Shown one piece after another: positions 1 to 10,626 of a stretch of DNA of 26,485 nt. A model generated the notes under the pieces. The model was not told the origin of the DNA. It saw nothing but the letters and a program-made list of their open reading frames with translations, and did not search any database. The DNA is taken from NCBI GenBank assembly GCA_016715765.1, contig JADJZJ010000061.1, positions 1 through 26,485 of the forward strand, read 5' to 3'. The translations under genes were made by a program, and so were the position numbers. Position 1 is the first letter of the stretch, and every line of letters begins with the position of its first letter. Origin of the DNA: Opitutaceae bacterium (GTDB taxonomy: Bacteria > Verrucomicrobiota > Verrucomicrobiia > Opitutales > Opitutaceae).

Positions 1-27
1 CGACGCTTGCCCCTTTAATCCTTACTC

Positions 28-1677
<1,650 letters not shown>

Positions 1678-1917
1678 TTCGCGATAATAGGTAAGAGCCT
1701 GCTTGCGGGCGATGGTGAAATTGTAGGGCTGGACCTTGGTCCAGCCTCGCAAGCCTGTTGGGTATCGTGGCTCTACCAGGCTGCAAGGTGCAGGTCGAAG
1801 CCATCGATCAGCGCCTGGCGCAGGTATATTCATGGGCGCACGAAATAATAGGATAGATATTTTCCCGGGCTCTCCGTAGTCAGGTCGGAGGTATCGCCTC
1901 TATCCGACCCTTCCCCC
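1678..1917. other. Intergenic region with palindromic repeat and possible gene remnant
   Basis: No intact gene is visible. A near-perfect hairpin with 9-base arms GGCTGGACC/GGTCCAGCC and a TT loop lies at 1727-1746. It resembles the end module of the repeats near 16.0 and 22.1 kb. Downstream, at 1883-1909, a second hairpin (arms GGTCGGA/TCCGACC) ends nine bases before the next start codon and could act as a leader structure for the glycosidase gene. Short minus-strand reading frames in 1680-1850 look protein-like in places but contain no complete gene, so a decayed gene is possible. Confidence 0.5.
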
Positions 1918-3384
1918 ATGCCCTTCAAAATTGCCTTCATTGGAGCCGGTTCGATCGGTTTCACCCGCCGCCTTGTCGCCGACCTCCTCGCGGTCCCGGA
2001 ATTTGCGGACGTCGAGTTCGCCTTTACCGACATCAACGCGCGGAACCTGAACATGGTGGCCGAGATCTGCCGCCGCGACATCGCGGCCAATAACCTCAGG
2101 ACGCGGATCACCGCCACGACCAGCCGCCGGGCGGCGTTGAAGGATGCGAAGTACGTCTTCGTCGTCGTGCGCATCGGCGGGCTGGAGGCCTTTGTCCACG
2201 ACATCGAGATCCCCCTGAAGTACGGTGTGGACCAGTGCGTGGGCGACACCCTCTGCGCCGGCGGCATCATGTACGCCCAGCGCGGCATCGCGGCGATGCT
2301 CGACTTCTGCCGCGACATCCGCGAGGTCGCCGCGCCGGATTGTCTGCTGCTCAATTACGCGAATCCCATGGCAATGCTGACCTGGGCCGCGAACCAATAC
2401 GGCGGCGTCCGCTGCGTCGGCCTCTGCCACGGCGTGCAGCACGGCCACTTCCAGATCGCCGAGGTCCTGGGGCTCAAGAAGCAGGACGTCGACATCATCT
2501 GCGCCGGCATCAACCACCAGACCTGGTATGTCTCGGTGAAGGCCGATGGCCGGGACCGCACCGGCGACCTGCTGGCCGCGTTCGAGAAGCACAAGGAGTA
2601 TGCGAAGACCGAGAAGGTGCGCATCGACGTGCTCCGCCGCTTCGGCTACTACTCGACCGAGTCCAACGGCCACCTGAGCGAATACGTGCCGTGGTACCGC
2701 AAGCGGCCCGACGAGATCAAGCGCTGGATCGACATGCGCAGCTGGATCAACGGCGAGACCGGCGGCTACCTGCGCGTCGTCACCGAGGGGCGCAACTGGT
2801 TCCGGGCCGAGTTTGGCCGCGGCATGCGGCCCGAGACGCTCAAGTATGCGCCGGAAAACCGCAGCGAGGAGCACGGCAGCCACATCATCGAGGGCATGGA
2901 GACCGGCCGGATCTACCGCGGGCACTTCAACCTCGTGAACCATGCCACCATCACGAACCTCCCGCCCGACGCCATCGTCGAGGCCCCGGGTTATGTGGAC
3001 CGCCACGGCTTCAACACCCCGAGCGTCGGCGACCTGCCGCTCGGCTGCGCCGCCGTCTGCAATGCGAGCATCTCGGTCCAGCGCCTGGGCGTGGAGGCGG
3101 CCGTCCATGGCGACGACGCGCTGCTGCGTCAGGCCTTTCTCATGGATCCCCTGGTCGGCGCGGTCTGCAATCCGCCGGAAGTCTGGCAGATGGTGGATGA
3201 ATTTCTCGTCGCCCATGCCGAGTGGCTCCCGCAGTACCGCCGGGCTTCGGCCAAGGCGAAGTTGCGCCTGGCCAAGGGTCCCCTCATCCGGACCAGGGCC
3301 AACCGGGGCGCCGCCCGCCTGAAGACCCGCTCGATGGCGGAACTCAAGCGCCTGGAGAAAAAGAATCCCCGCGCCGGCCACTGA
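1918..3384 (+). CDS. Family 4 glycoside hydrolase, probable alpha-galactosidase/alpha-glucosidase (MelA/AglA type)
   Basis: GH4 enzymes cleave glycosidic bonds by an unusual NAD+- and Mn2+-dependent redox and elimination mechanism. This 488-residue protein has the N-terminal dinucleotide-binding loop GAGSIGFTR at residues 9-17, the conserved GDTLCAGG segment at 109-116, NYANP at 146-150, and the metal ligands expected of the family: Cys170 in CHGVQ and His200 in GINHQ. The CHG signature is closer to the alpha-galactosidase/alpha-glucosidase branch than to the 6-phospho-beta-glucosidase branch. That fits the absence of a phosphotransferase transporter nearby. No signal peptide is seen, so it should act on imported oligosaccharides in the cytoplasm. 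It stands alone: the neighbours are a helicase and katG. Exact substrate is uncertain. Confidence 0.92.
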   Translation: MPFKIAFIGAGSIGFTRRLVADLLAVPEFADVEFAFTDINARNLNMVAEICRRDIAANNLRTRITATTSRRAALKDAKYVFVVVRIGGLEAFVHDIEIPLKYGVDQCVGDTLCAGGIMYAQRGIAAMLDFCRDIREVAAPDCLLLNYANPMAMLTWAANQYGGVRCVGLCHGVQHGHFQIAEVLGLKKQDVDIICAGINHQTWYVSVKADGRDRTGDLLAAFEKHKEYAKTEKVRIDVLRRFGYYSTESNGHLSEYVPWYRKRPDEIKRWIDMRSWINGETGGYLRVVTEGRNWFRAEFGRGMRPETLKYAPENRSEEHGSHIIEGMETGRIYRGHFNLVNHATITNLPPDAIVEAPGYVDRHGFNTPSVGDLPLGCAAVCNASISVQRLGVEAAVHGDDALLRQAFLMDPLVGAVCNPPEVWQMVDEFLVAHAEWLPQYRRASAKAKLRLAKGPLIRTRANRGAARLKTRSMAELKRLEKKNPRAGH

Positions 3385-3469
3385 TCCGAAGCCTGAAAGC
3401 GTTGGCGCCAGGCCCGGGGTTTGAGCGCCGCGAATTGAACCCAACTTCCTAACCGATCAACCTGCATCC

Positions 3470-3475
3470 AAGGAG
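3470..3475 (+). promoter_or_regulatory. Ribosome binding site of katG
   Basis: AAGGAG lies nine bases before the katG ATG. It is one of the few strong Shine-Dalgarno sequences in this window and fixes the start at 3485. Confidence 0.75.
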
Positions 3476-3484
3476 AAAATACCC

Positions 3485-5670
<2,186 letters not shown>

Positions 5671-5696
5671 TCGCCAACCGAGGTTTGATCGAGCCG

Positions 5697-5725
5697 CCAT
5701 CACCTGCCCTTCGCGCAGGTGATGG
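5697..5725 (+). terminator. Strong hairpin after katG, possible terminator without U-tract
   Basis: A perfect 11-base stem CCATCACCTGC/GCAGGTGATGG with a 7-base loop starts 27 bases after the katG stop. No run of T follows, so it may be a transcript-stabilising or rho-assisted end rather than a classic intrinsic terminator. Confidence 0.4.
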
Positions 5726-5735
5726 TCTATGTCTG

Positions 5736-5798
5736 CTGTAGGAGCGGCTTTACGCCGCGATGGTAGCGCAACATCGCGGCGTAAAGCCGCTCCTACAG
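5736..5798. repeat. REP-like palindrome, family 1 copy 1
   Basis: A perfect inverted repeat with 27-base arms starts CTGTAGGAGCGGCTTTACGC and has a 9-base loop. A second copy lies at 23870-23929. It has the look of the repetitive extragenic palindromes that are scattered in many genomes and moved by REP-associated tyrosine transposases, but no such transposase is in this window. Confidence 0.8.
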
Positions 5799-5875
5799 CC
5801 AGCCTGGCCATTCCAGTAGGGCAGGTCTGTGACCTGCCTTCGAACGCCGCGCCGCGAATGCGTTCGTTGCGCACC

Positions 5876-6112
5876 CTAAAGCTCGTGATCGGGATTCATG
5901 ACCACGAATTGAACGCCATCGCGACTGAGCCAGGCGGTGAGGGGGATGAATTCGGTTTTGTCGGCCAGAAACGTGCCGGCCGGGCCGAACTGCCAGCCGG
6001 TGGGCTTCAGGTTGGCCATAATCCATTGGATGGTTTTCTCGTTCCTTGGCTTCAGGACGATCAGCGATCCGTTGAAAAATAGCTCGATGTCAGCGTCAGC
6101 TGGCTGGGACAT
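5876..6112 (-). CDS. Small hypothetical protein (78 aa)
   Basis: This minus-strand frame of 78 codons starts with MSQPADADIELFFNGSLIVL and contains the aromatic motif TGWQFG near the middle. I do not recognise the family. It has no signal peptide, membrane segment or cysteine. It reads as a compact folded protein rather than as a shadow frame: composition is balanced and no other frame here is convincing. It is divergent from arsM, with 179 bases between the start codons, so the two could share a control region. No Shine-Dalgarno is visible. The downstream side runs into the repeat-containing gap after katG. Confidence 0.6.
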   Translation of the reverse strand: MSQPADADIELFFNGSLIVLKPRNEKTIQWIMANLKPTGWQFGPAGTFLADKTEFIPLTAWLSRDGVQFVVMNPDHEL

Positions 6113-6291
6113 GATGGGGTGGAATCAATCGAATCAATTTAAGGAACCTAATTTCAGAGATTTGCAAAGGTTGGTGGCGGATAGTTGGGCAGCTTGGATG
6201 GTCGCAGCTCCGGCATTTCCCCAGCCACAACGAATTTTTCCTGCGTCCGGCGGCAATCTGCAGCGTCAGCCGGGATGAAACCAAATCATCC
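6113..6291. promoter_or_regulatory. Divergent control region between small orphan gene and arsM
   Basis: This stretch is more AT-rich than its surroundings. It contains a tandem nine-base repeat GAATCAATC/GAATCAATT at 6122-6139 and the palindrome TTTGCAAA at 6161-6168. These are candidates for regulator binding. No match to the clear operator found upstream of the first arsR is evident, and no -35/-10 pair can be named with confidence. Confidence 0.35.
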
Positions 6292-7104
6292 ATGAAGACA
6301 TCCTCCATACCCAACCACGACGAAGTCCGTTCCTATGTCCGCGAACGCTACGGTGCCATCGCCGAGCAGGCCGGCACCGGCTGCGGTTGCAGCACGACCG
6401 GTTGCTGCGGCGGCGCCGAAACCGAGATCCCGCCCGCCAGCTACGGAGAGAAGCTGGGCTACACCGCCGCCGACCTGAACGCCGTGCCGGCCGGTTCCGA
6501 CCTCGGCCTGGGCTGCGGCAACCCGGTGGCCATCGCGTCGATCCGCTCCGGCGAAACCGTCCTCGACCTCGGCAGCGGGGCGGGCTTCGACTGCTTTCTC
6601 GCGGCCCGCCAGCTCGCCGGCACCGGCCGCGTGATCGGCGTCGACATGACACCGGCCATGATCACGAAGGCCCGGGCCAATGCCCGGAAGGGCGGATATC
6701 AGAACGTCGAGTTCCGTCTCGGGGAAATCGAGGCCCTGCCGGTGGCCGACGCGAGCGTGGACCTCATCCTCTCCAATTGCGTCATCAACCTCTCGCCCGA
6801 AAAGCCGCGGGTGCTGCACGAGGCGTTCCGCGTGCTGAAGCCCGGCGGGCGCCTGGCCATCGCGGACATCGTGGCGACGCAGCCGCTGCCGGCGGAGATG
6901 AAGACCAAGCTGGAGGCGATCGGCGCCTGTGTCGGCGGCGCCACCCTGGTGTCGGAGCTGCGCGCCCTGCTGGCGGCAGCCGGTTTCACGCGGATCGATA
7001 TCGCCCTCAAGGAGCCGTCGCGGGCGCTCATCCGGGAGTGGACCGACGATCCGCGCGCCGGGGATTTTGTCGTCAGCGCCCTCATCACCGCCCATAAGGA
7101 TTGA
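6292..7104 (+). CDS. arsM: Arsenite S-adenosylmethionine methyltransferase ArsM
   Basis: ArsM transfers methyl groups from S-adenosylmethionine to trivalent arsenic in the cytoplasm, giving methylarsenicals that are volatile or exported. The 270-residue protein has the class I SAM-binding motif VLDLGSGAGFD at 90-100 and the acidic end of strand two in GVDM (Asp118). Three conserved arsenic-binding cysteines are in place: Cys75 in GLGCGNP, Cys163 in SNCVINLSPEK and Cys213 in GACVGGA. The N-terminus adds a cysteine cluster, CGCSTTGCCGG, at 31-41, also common in the family. The C-terminal region is shorter than in eukaryotic ArsM. The sigma factor gene begins three bases after the stop, so the two are very likely co-transcribed. 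Confidence 0.95.
   Translation: MKTSSIPNHDEVRSYVRERYGAIAEQAGTGCGCSTTGCCGGAETEIPPASYGEKLGYTAADLNAVPAGSDLGLGCGNPVAIASIRSGETVLDLGSGAGFDCFLAARQLAGTGRVIGVDMTPAMITKARANARKGGYQNVEFRLGEIEALPVADASVDLILSNCVINLSPEKPRVLHEAFRVLKPGGRLAIADIVATQPLPAEMKTKLEAIGACVGGATLVSELRALLAAAGFTRIDIALKEPSRALIREWTDDPRAGDFVVSALITAHKD
7096..7100 (+). promoter_or_regulatory. Ribosome binding site of the sigma factor gene
   Basis: AAGGA lies inside the last codons of arsM, seven bases before the ATG at 7108. It supports that start and translational coupling to arsM. Confidence 0.6.
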
Positions 7105-7107
7105 GCC

Positions 7108-7671
7108 ATGGTCCAGGCCGCAACCTCCGGGGTGGATTTTGATGCGACGGTGACGGAATTCGCCGGCCGGCTTCGCGCCTTCATCCGGCGGCGCGTGCCG
7201 GACGGGGCGACCGCGGATGATCTGACGCAGGAAACCCTCCTGAAGGTCTTCCGCTCGCGGGCGAGCCTCCCCGACGCGCAGCGCCTCGAGGCCTGGCTCT
7301 ACCGCATCGCCCGCAACACCCTGATCGATTACTACCGGCGCCGCCGGCCCACGGCGGAGCTCCCGCCGTCGCTGGCGGAGGAACCCGCCGACGGCCCGGA
7401 CGAGCTGCGCACCGCCGTGCTGCGCACCATGCAGCGTTTCCTGGCGGAAATGCCGGAGACGTACCGCGAGCCGGTGCGGCTGGCGGAGATGGAGGGCCTG
7501 CCGCTCGCCAAGATCGCCCTGCGGCTCAACCTGTCGCTGTCGGCCGTGAAGGCGCGCGTGCGGCGCGGCCGGGCGATGCTGAAGAAGAAACTGCAGGACT
7601 GCTGCCGGTTCGAGTTCGACCGGCTGGGCAAGGTGATCGGCTGGGAAGGCCGCCGGACCTGCAAGTGCTGA
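7108..7671 (+). CDS. SigZ-like ECF RNA polymerase sigma factor with cysteine tail
   Basis: This 187-residue protein is a group IV (extracytoplasmic function) sigma factor. Region 2 is seen in the segment from LRAFIRRRVP to LEAWLYRIARNTLIDYYRRR, including DDLTQETLLKVF. Region 4 is the helix-turn-helix around LPLAKIALRLNLSLSAVKARVRRGR. The protein ends in a short extension that carries two cysteine pairs, CC at 165-166 and CKC at 185-187, suited to binding a metal or metalloid. SigZ-type factors with such tails are known; that this one senses arsenic is inference from the tail and from its position right behind arsM. No anti-sigma factor gene follows, which also points to direct sensing by the tail. 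Confidence 0.85.
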   Translation: MVQAATSGVDFDATVTEFAGRLRAFIRRRVPDGATADDLTQETLLKVFRSRASLPDAQRLEAWLYRIARNTLIDYYRRRRPTAELPPSLAEEPADGPDELRTAVLRTMQRFLAEMPETYREPVRLAEMEGLPLAKIALRLNLSLSAVKARVRRGRAMLKKKLQDCCRFEFDRLGKVIGWEGRRTCKC

Positions 7672-7895
7672 ACCGGCACGATTCATTCGACGCTGAACTG
7701 ACTCGAGGGCGGCGAAACCGCAAAGTGCTCCGGTAGGCCGCCAGCTTGCTGGCGCTCTCAGAGCGGGAAGCTCCTGCCTGTTGCGACGGGCGGGGCCGCC
7801 TGTCCCTTTGACCGCCCTGCGTCCGCCATTAGCACAGTGTGACTGACTCAGCACACGGGCTTCTTCTCCGATCCGAACCAACCGTTGTTGTGGCA
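7672..7895. repeat. Intergenic gap with dispersed repeat family 2, copy 1
   Basis: No gene is visible. The section 7712-7780 contains GGTAGGCCGCCAGCTTGCTG and continues with a partly palindromic AGCGGGAAGCTCC. A closely similar block occurs at 13479-13555 in the same direction. The first block contains the palindrome GCCAGCTTGCTGGC. The promoter of the arsR operon should lie in the last 60 or so bases. Confidence 0.65.
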
Positions 7896-7917
7896 TATTT
7901 CGCAGAAATGCGAAATA
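7896..7917 (+). promoter_or_regulatory. Probable ArsR operator upstream of the first arsR
   Basis: A perfect inverted repeat TATTTCGCA-GAAA-TGCGAAATA ends eight bases before the proposed ATG of the arsR gene. Its size and place fit autorepression by an ArsR/SmtB dimer. It also argues for the start at 7926 rather than an upstream in-frame ATG that falls inside the palindrome. Confidence 0.7.
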
Positions 7918-7925
7918 GTCGGGGC

Positions 7926-8249
7926 ATGAAAACCCGCGCCACCCTGAAACAGCTCGAAAGCCGCGCCGAAGTTTTCAAGGCCCTGGGCCATCCGGACCGG
8001 CTCCGGATTTTGGCAGACTTGGCGGACGGCGAGCGTTGTGTCTGCGAACTGGTGGAGTCGGTCGGTTCCGGCTGGTCCACGGTCTCCCGGCATCTTTCGG
8101 TCCTGAAGGCGGCCGGGGTGCTGACCGATGAAAAGCGCGGGCTGCAGGTATTCTACCGGGTGGCGCTGCCGTGCGTGAGCACCTTCATGGAATGCCTCGA
8201 TGCCGCCCGCCAGGGTGAGGCCGTCGAAATGCGGCGTTGCTGCCGCTGA
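7926..8249 (+). CDS. arsR: ArsR/SmtB-family metalloid-responsive repressor (first copy)
   Basis: This 107-residue winged-helix repressor should bind its operator until trivalent arsenic binds. The core EVFKALGHPDRLRIL and the recognition region STVSRHLSVLKAAGVL are typical. The metal motif is RCVCEL with Cys38 and Cys40; the third cysteine that follows directly in the E. coli protein is absent here. Further cysteines are at 83, 90 and a C-terminal pair at 105-106, any of which could complete the site. A longer frame begins at 7839, but a start at 7926 places the perfect palindrome at 7896-7917 just outside the gene. The permease gene begins 13 bases after the stop, so arsR heads that operon. 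Confidence 0.92.
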   Translation: MKTRATLKQLESRAEVFKALGHPDRLRILADLADGERCVCELVESVGSGWSTVSRHLSVLKAAGVLTDEKRGLQVFYRVALPCVSTFMECLDAARQGEAVEMRRCCR

Positions 8250-8262
8250 ACTCCATGCGCTC

Positions 8263-9561
8263 ATGAACTCCCGGAAAGAATGGCAGATCTTCGCCGTCAT
8301 GGCGGCCGTGTTCGCGGGGTGCTATTTCCTGCCGCTCGATTGGCCGCGGTTCGACGGGGCGCTCACCGAGGCGCTCGCCCTCACCAAGTGGTACGCCCGC
8401 GAGCACGTGATCCTCTGCCTCCTGCCGGCGTTTTGGATCGCGGGGGCCATCGGTGCCTTCGTGTCGCAGCAGTCGGTGATGCGCTACTTCGGGCCGAATG
8501 CGCCCAAGGCCATGAGCTACGGCGTCGCCTCGGTTTCGGGCACCATCCTGGCCGTGTGCTCCTGCACGGTGCTGCCGCTTTTTTCCGGCATCTATCGCAT
8601 GGGCGCGGGGCTCGGTCCGGCGACGGCGTTTCTCTATTCCGGACCGGCCATCAACGCCCTGGCCATCATCCTGACCGCAAAGGTGCTCGGACTTCAGCTC
8701 GGCATCGCCCGGGCCGTGGGGGCCGTGTTCTTCTCGCTCGTGATCGGGCTCGCGATGCACTGGTTCTTCCGCCACGAGGAGCGGGCCAAGGCGGCCAAGC
8801 TGGCCGAGTTGCCCGAACCGCCCGCGACGCGGCCGCTCTGGCAGACGGCCGTGTTCTTCGGCCTGATGGTGGCGGTGCTGGTCCTGGCCAACTGGGGTCG
8901 GTCGGACAGCGACACCGGATTTTTCGCCCTGATGTTCCGGGTGAAGTGGTGGCTGACGTCGGTTTCCGCCGCCTTCCTGGGACTGATCCTGTGGCGGTGG
9001 TTTGCGCTGTCGGCGATGCGGCTCGGGGTCACGGCGTTGGCCGTCACGCTGGCCACGATCCTGGTGCCCACCCAGCCCACCTTGGCGGTGCTCATCGGCG
9101 TGGCCGGCCTCACCTGGGCGACCGCCGGGCAGCCCGGTGAAGCCGGCGAGTGGTTTGCGCAATCCTGGGACAACGCCAAGCAGATCTTCCCGCTGCTGAT
9201 CGGCGGCGTGCTGGTGGCGGGCTTCCTGCTCGGCCGGCCGGGTTACGAGGGACTGATTCCCGGCGAATGGATCGCCGGGGCCGTGGGCGGAAACTCCCTC
9301 GCCGCCAACGCCTTTGCCGCCGTCGCCGGGGCCCTGATGTATTTTGCCACGCTGACCGAGGTGCCGATTTTGCAAGGCCTCATCGGCAGCGGCATGGGCG
9401 CCGGACCGGCGCTGACTTTGTTGCTGGCCGGCCCGGCGCTGAGTCTGCCGAGCATGATCGTGATCAACTCCGTCATCGGCCCGAAGAAGACCGCCGCCTA
9501 TGTCGGCCTCGTGGTCGTCCTTTCGACGCTCGTGGGCTGGGCCTACGGCGCTTTGGCCTGA
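8263..9561 (+). CDS. arsP: ArsP/YraQ-family permease, probable arsenical exporter
   Basis: This 432-residue integral membrane protein belongs to the permease family that includes ArsP, an exporter of trivalent organoarsenicals, and YraQ. About ten hydrophobic segments are visible in two halves joined by a charged loop near RHEERAKAAKLAEL. The family signature is present in the first half: CSC at 99-101 in AVCSCTVLPLFSGI, followed by GAGLGPATAFL and GPAIN. The second half repeats the pattern with ATLTEVPILQGL and GAGPALTLLLAGPALSLPSM. The start at 8263 was chosen over an upstream frame because it follows arsR by 13 bases and opens directly with MNSRKEWQ and the first membrane helix. With arsM upstream, export of methylated arsenite is attractive, but the substrate is not proven. 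Confidence 0.85.
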   Translation: MNSRKEWQIFAVMAAVFAGCYFLPLDWPRFDGALTEALALTKWYAREHVILCLLPAFWIAGAIGAFVSQQSVMRYFGPNAPKAMSYGVASVSGTILAVCSCTVLPLFSGIYRMGAGLGPATAFLYSGPAINALAIILTAKVLGLQLGIARAVGAVFFSLVIGLAMHWFFRHEERAKAAKLAELPEPPATRPLWQTAVFFGLMVAVLVLANWGRSDSDTGFFALMFRVKWWLTSVSAAFLGLILWRWFALSAMRLGVTALAVTLATILVPTQPTLAVLIGVAGLTWATAGQPGEAGEWFAQSWDNAKQIFPLLIGGVLVAGFLLGRPGYEGLIPGEWIAGAVGGNSLAANAFAAVAGALMYFATLTEVPILQGLIGSGMGAGPALTLLLAGPALSLPSMIVINSVIGPKKTAAYVGLVVVLSTLVGWAYGALA

Positions 9562-9589
9562 ATCAGATCCGCCAACAATTCATCCTCCC

Positions 9590-9823
9590 ATGAAAAAGAT
9601 CCAAATCCTCGGCACGGGTTGTGCCAAATGTCAGAAACTGGCGGCGGTGGCCGACGAGGCCGCCAAGTCGCTCGGAACGCCCTACACGCTGGAGAAGGTC
9701 ACCGACCTGAACGACATCGCCGCCTTTGGCGTCATGTTCACCCCGGCGCTCGTCGTGGACGGACAGGTCAGGGTCGCCGGTCGGGTGCCTTCATTGGAGG
9801 ACGCGAAGAAACTGCTCGCCTGA
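9590..9823 (+). CDS. Small thioredoxin-like CxxC protein (77 aa)
   Basis: This is a minimal thioredoxin-fold protein of the redox-active disulfide type. It starts MKKIQILGTGCAKCQKLA with the active-site pair Cys11 and Cys14, has the cis-proline region in FGVMFTPALVVDG, and ends soon after. It is a cytoplasmic protein with no signal peptide. Family members often sit next to YraQ/ArsP-type permeases and ArsR regulators, as here, where it follows the permease by 28 bases. A role in handing electrons or metalloid to the permease is inference. The start at 9590 removes an upstream extension that overlaps the permease gene. Confidence 0.88.
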   Translation: MKKIQILGTGCAKCQKLAAVADEAAKSLGTPYTLEKVTDLNDIAAFGVMFTPALVVDGQVRVAGRVPSLEDAKKLLA

Positions 9824-9835
9824 GACCAAGCCCCC

Positions 9836-10243
9836 ATGAATGCCACCCAGCCCAAGTGCTCCTGCAGTTGCGACGAAGACTCCGGTCCTCCCGCCTTGGT
9901 GTATCCCTGTTCCGGCTCGGCGGATGTGGGCGAGATCGCCGACCATGCCGCCCGCCGCCTCGATGCCGAGGACAAGGCGTGGATGTCCTGTCTCGCCGGC
10001 ATCGGTGGTCGGGTCAGTGGCCTGATGGCCAGCGCCGCGGCCGCGCCGGTGCTGATCGCGATCGATGGCTGTCCGCATGACTGCGCGACCAAGACCCTCC
10101 AGCTTGCCGGGTTCACACAGGTGAAATCAGTCCGTGTGACCGATCTCGGCTTCAAAAAAGGGAAGAGCCCCGTGTCCGACCCGGCGGCTCAGGCCGTGGT
10201 GCAACGCGTCGAAACTCTCCTGGTGGAGCAAAAATCCCCATGA
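9836..10243 (+). CDS. DGC-domain putative zinc-binding protein, cysteine-rich
   Basis: This 135-residue protein matches the DGC-domain family of putative zinc-binding proteins. Its signatures are YPCSGSADVGEIADHAAR at 23-40, SCLAGIGG at 51-58, and the naming motif DGC in IDGCPHDCATK, with Cys79 and Cys83. An N-terminal cluster, CSCSC, at 8-12 adds three cysteines. Function of the family is not established; the many cysteines suggest metal or metalloid binding or thiol chemistry. It lies twelve bases after the small thioredoxin gene, and its stop overlaps the start of the next gene by four bases, so it is a core member of this operon. It is presumably cytoplasmic. Confidence 0.82.
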   Translation: MNATQPKCSCSCDEDSGPPALVYPCSGSADVGEIADHAARRLDAEDKAWMSCLAGIGGRVSGLMASAAAAPVLIAIDGCPHDCATKTLQLAGFTQVKSVRVTDLGFKKGKSPVSDPAAQAVVQRVETLLVEQKSP

Positions 10244-10626
10244 AATACCTGTCTCTCTCCATCCTGTGCCTCTTCCTGGGCGTCAGTGTGCATGCCGAGA
10301 CCGCCAAGTCTTTGCCCCGCTTGTTGGACCTCGGCGCCAAGAAATGCATCCCCTGCAAGCAAATGGTGCCCGTCCTGGAGGCACTCACCGCCGAATATGC
10401 CGGCCGCCTCGAAGTCGTGTTCATTGACGTCTGGGAGAACCGGGCCGCCAGCAAGGAATATGGCATCCGCCTGATACCGACGCAGATTTTCTACGATGCG
10501 GCGGGCAGGGAACTCTTCCGGCACGAGGGCTATTGGTCCAAGGAATCCATTCTCGCCAAGTTCAGGGAGTTGGGGGTCGGCCTGGACGAACCGGCCAAGC
10601 CGTCCGCTGACGCACCCAAGGCATGA
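10240..10626 (+). CDS. Exported thioredoxin-fold protein
   Basis: This protein of 128 residues has a typical signal peptide, MKYLSLSILCLFLGVSVHA, with cleavage likely after residue 19. The mature part is a thioredoxin domain with active site Cys36-Ile-Pro-Cys39 in GAKKCIPCKQM and the cis-proline segment RLIPTQIFYD. It should act in the periplasm as a thiol-disulfide reductase. Its ATG overlaps the stop of the DGC gene (ATGA), and its own stop overlaps the ATG of the CcdA-like gene in the same way, so the three are translationally coupled. The likely electron source is the adjacent CcdA-like membrane protein. Confidence 0.9.
   Translation: MKYLSLSILCLFLGVSVHAETAKSLPRLLDLGAKKCIPCKQMVPVLEALTAEYAGRLEVVFIDVWENRAASKEYGIRLIPTQIFYDAAGRELFRHEGYWSKESILAKFRELGVGLDEPAKPSADAPKA

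Noticed and set aside
1900..3444. Long minus-strand open frame (514 codons) opposite the glycosidase gene
   Set aside because: The plus strand carries every GH4 motif; the antisense frame is a composition artefact.
5736..5798. Intrinsic terminator for katG
   Set aside because: The stem is far longer than usual, has no T-run, and recurs elsewhere as a dispersed repeat.
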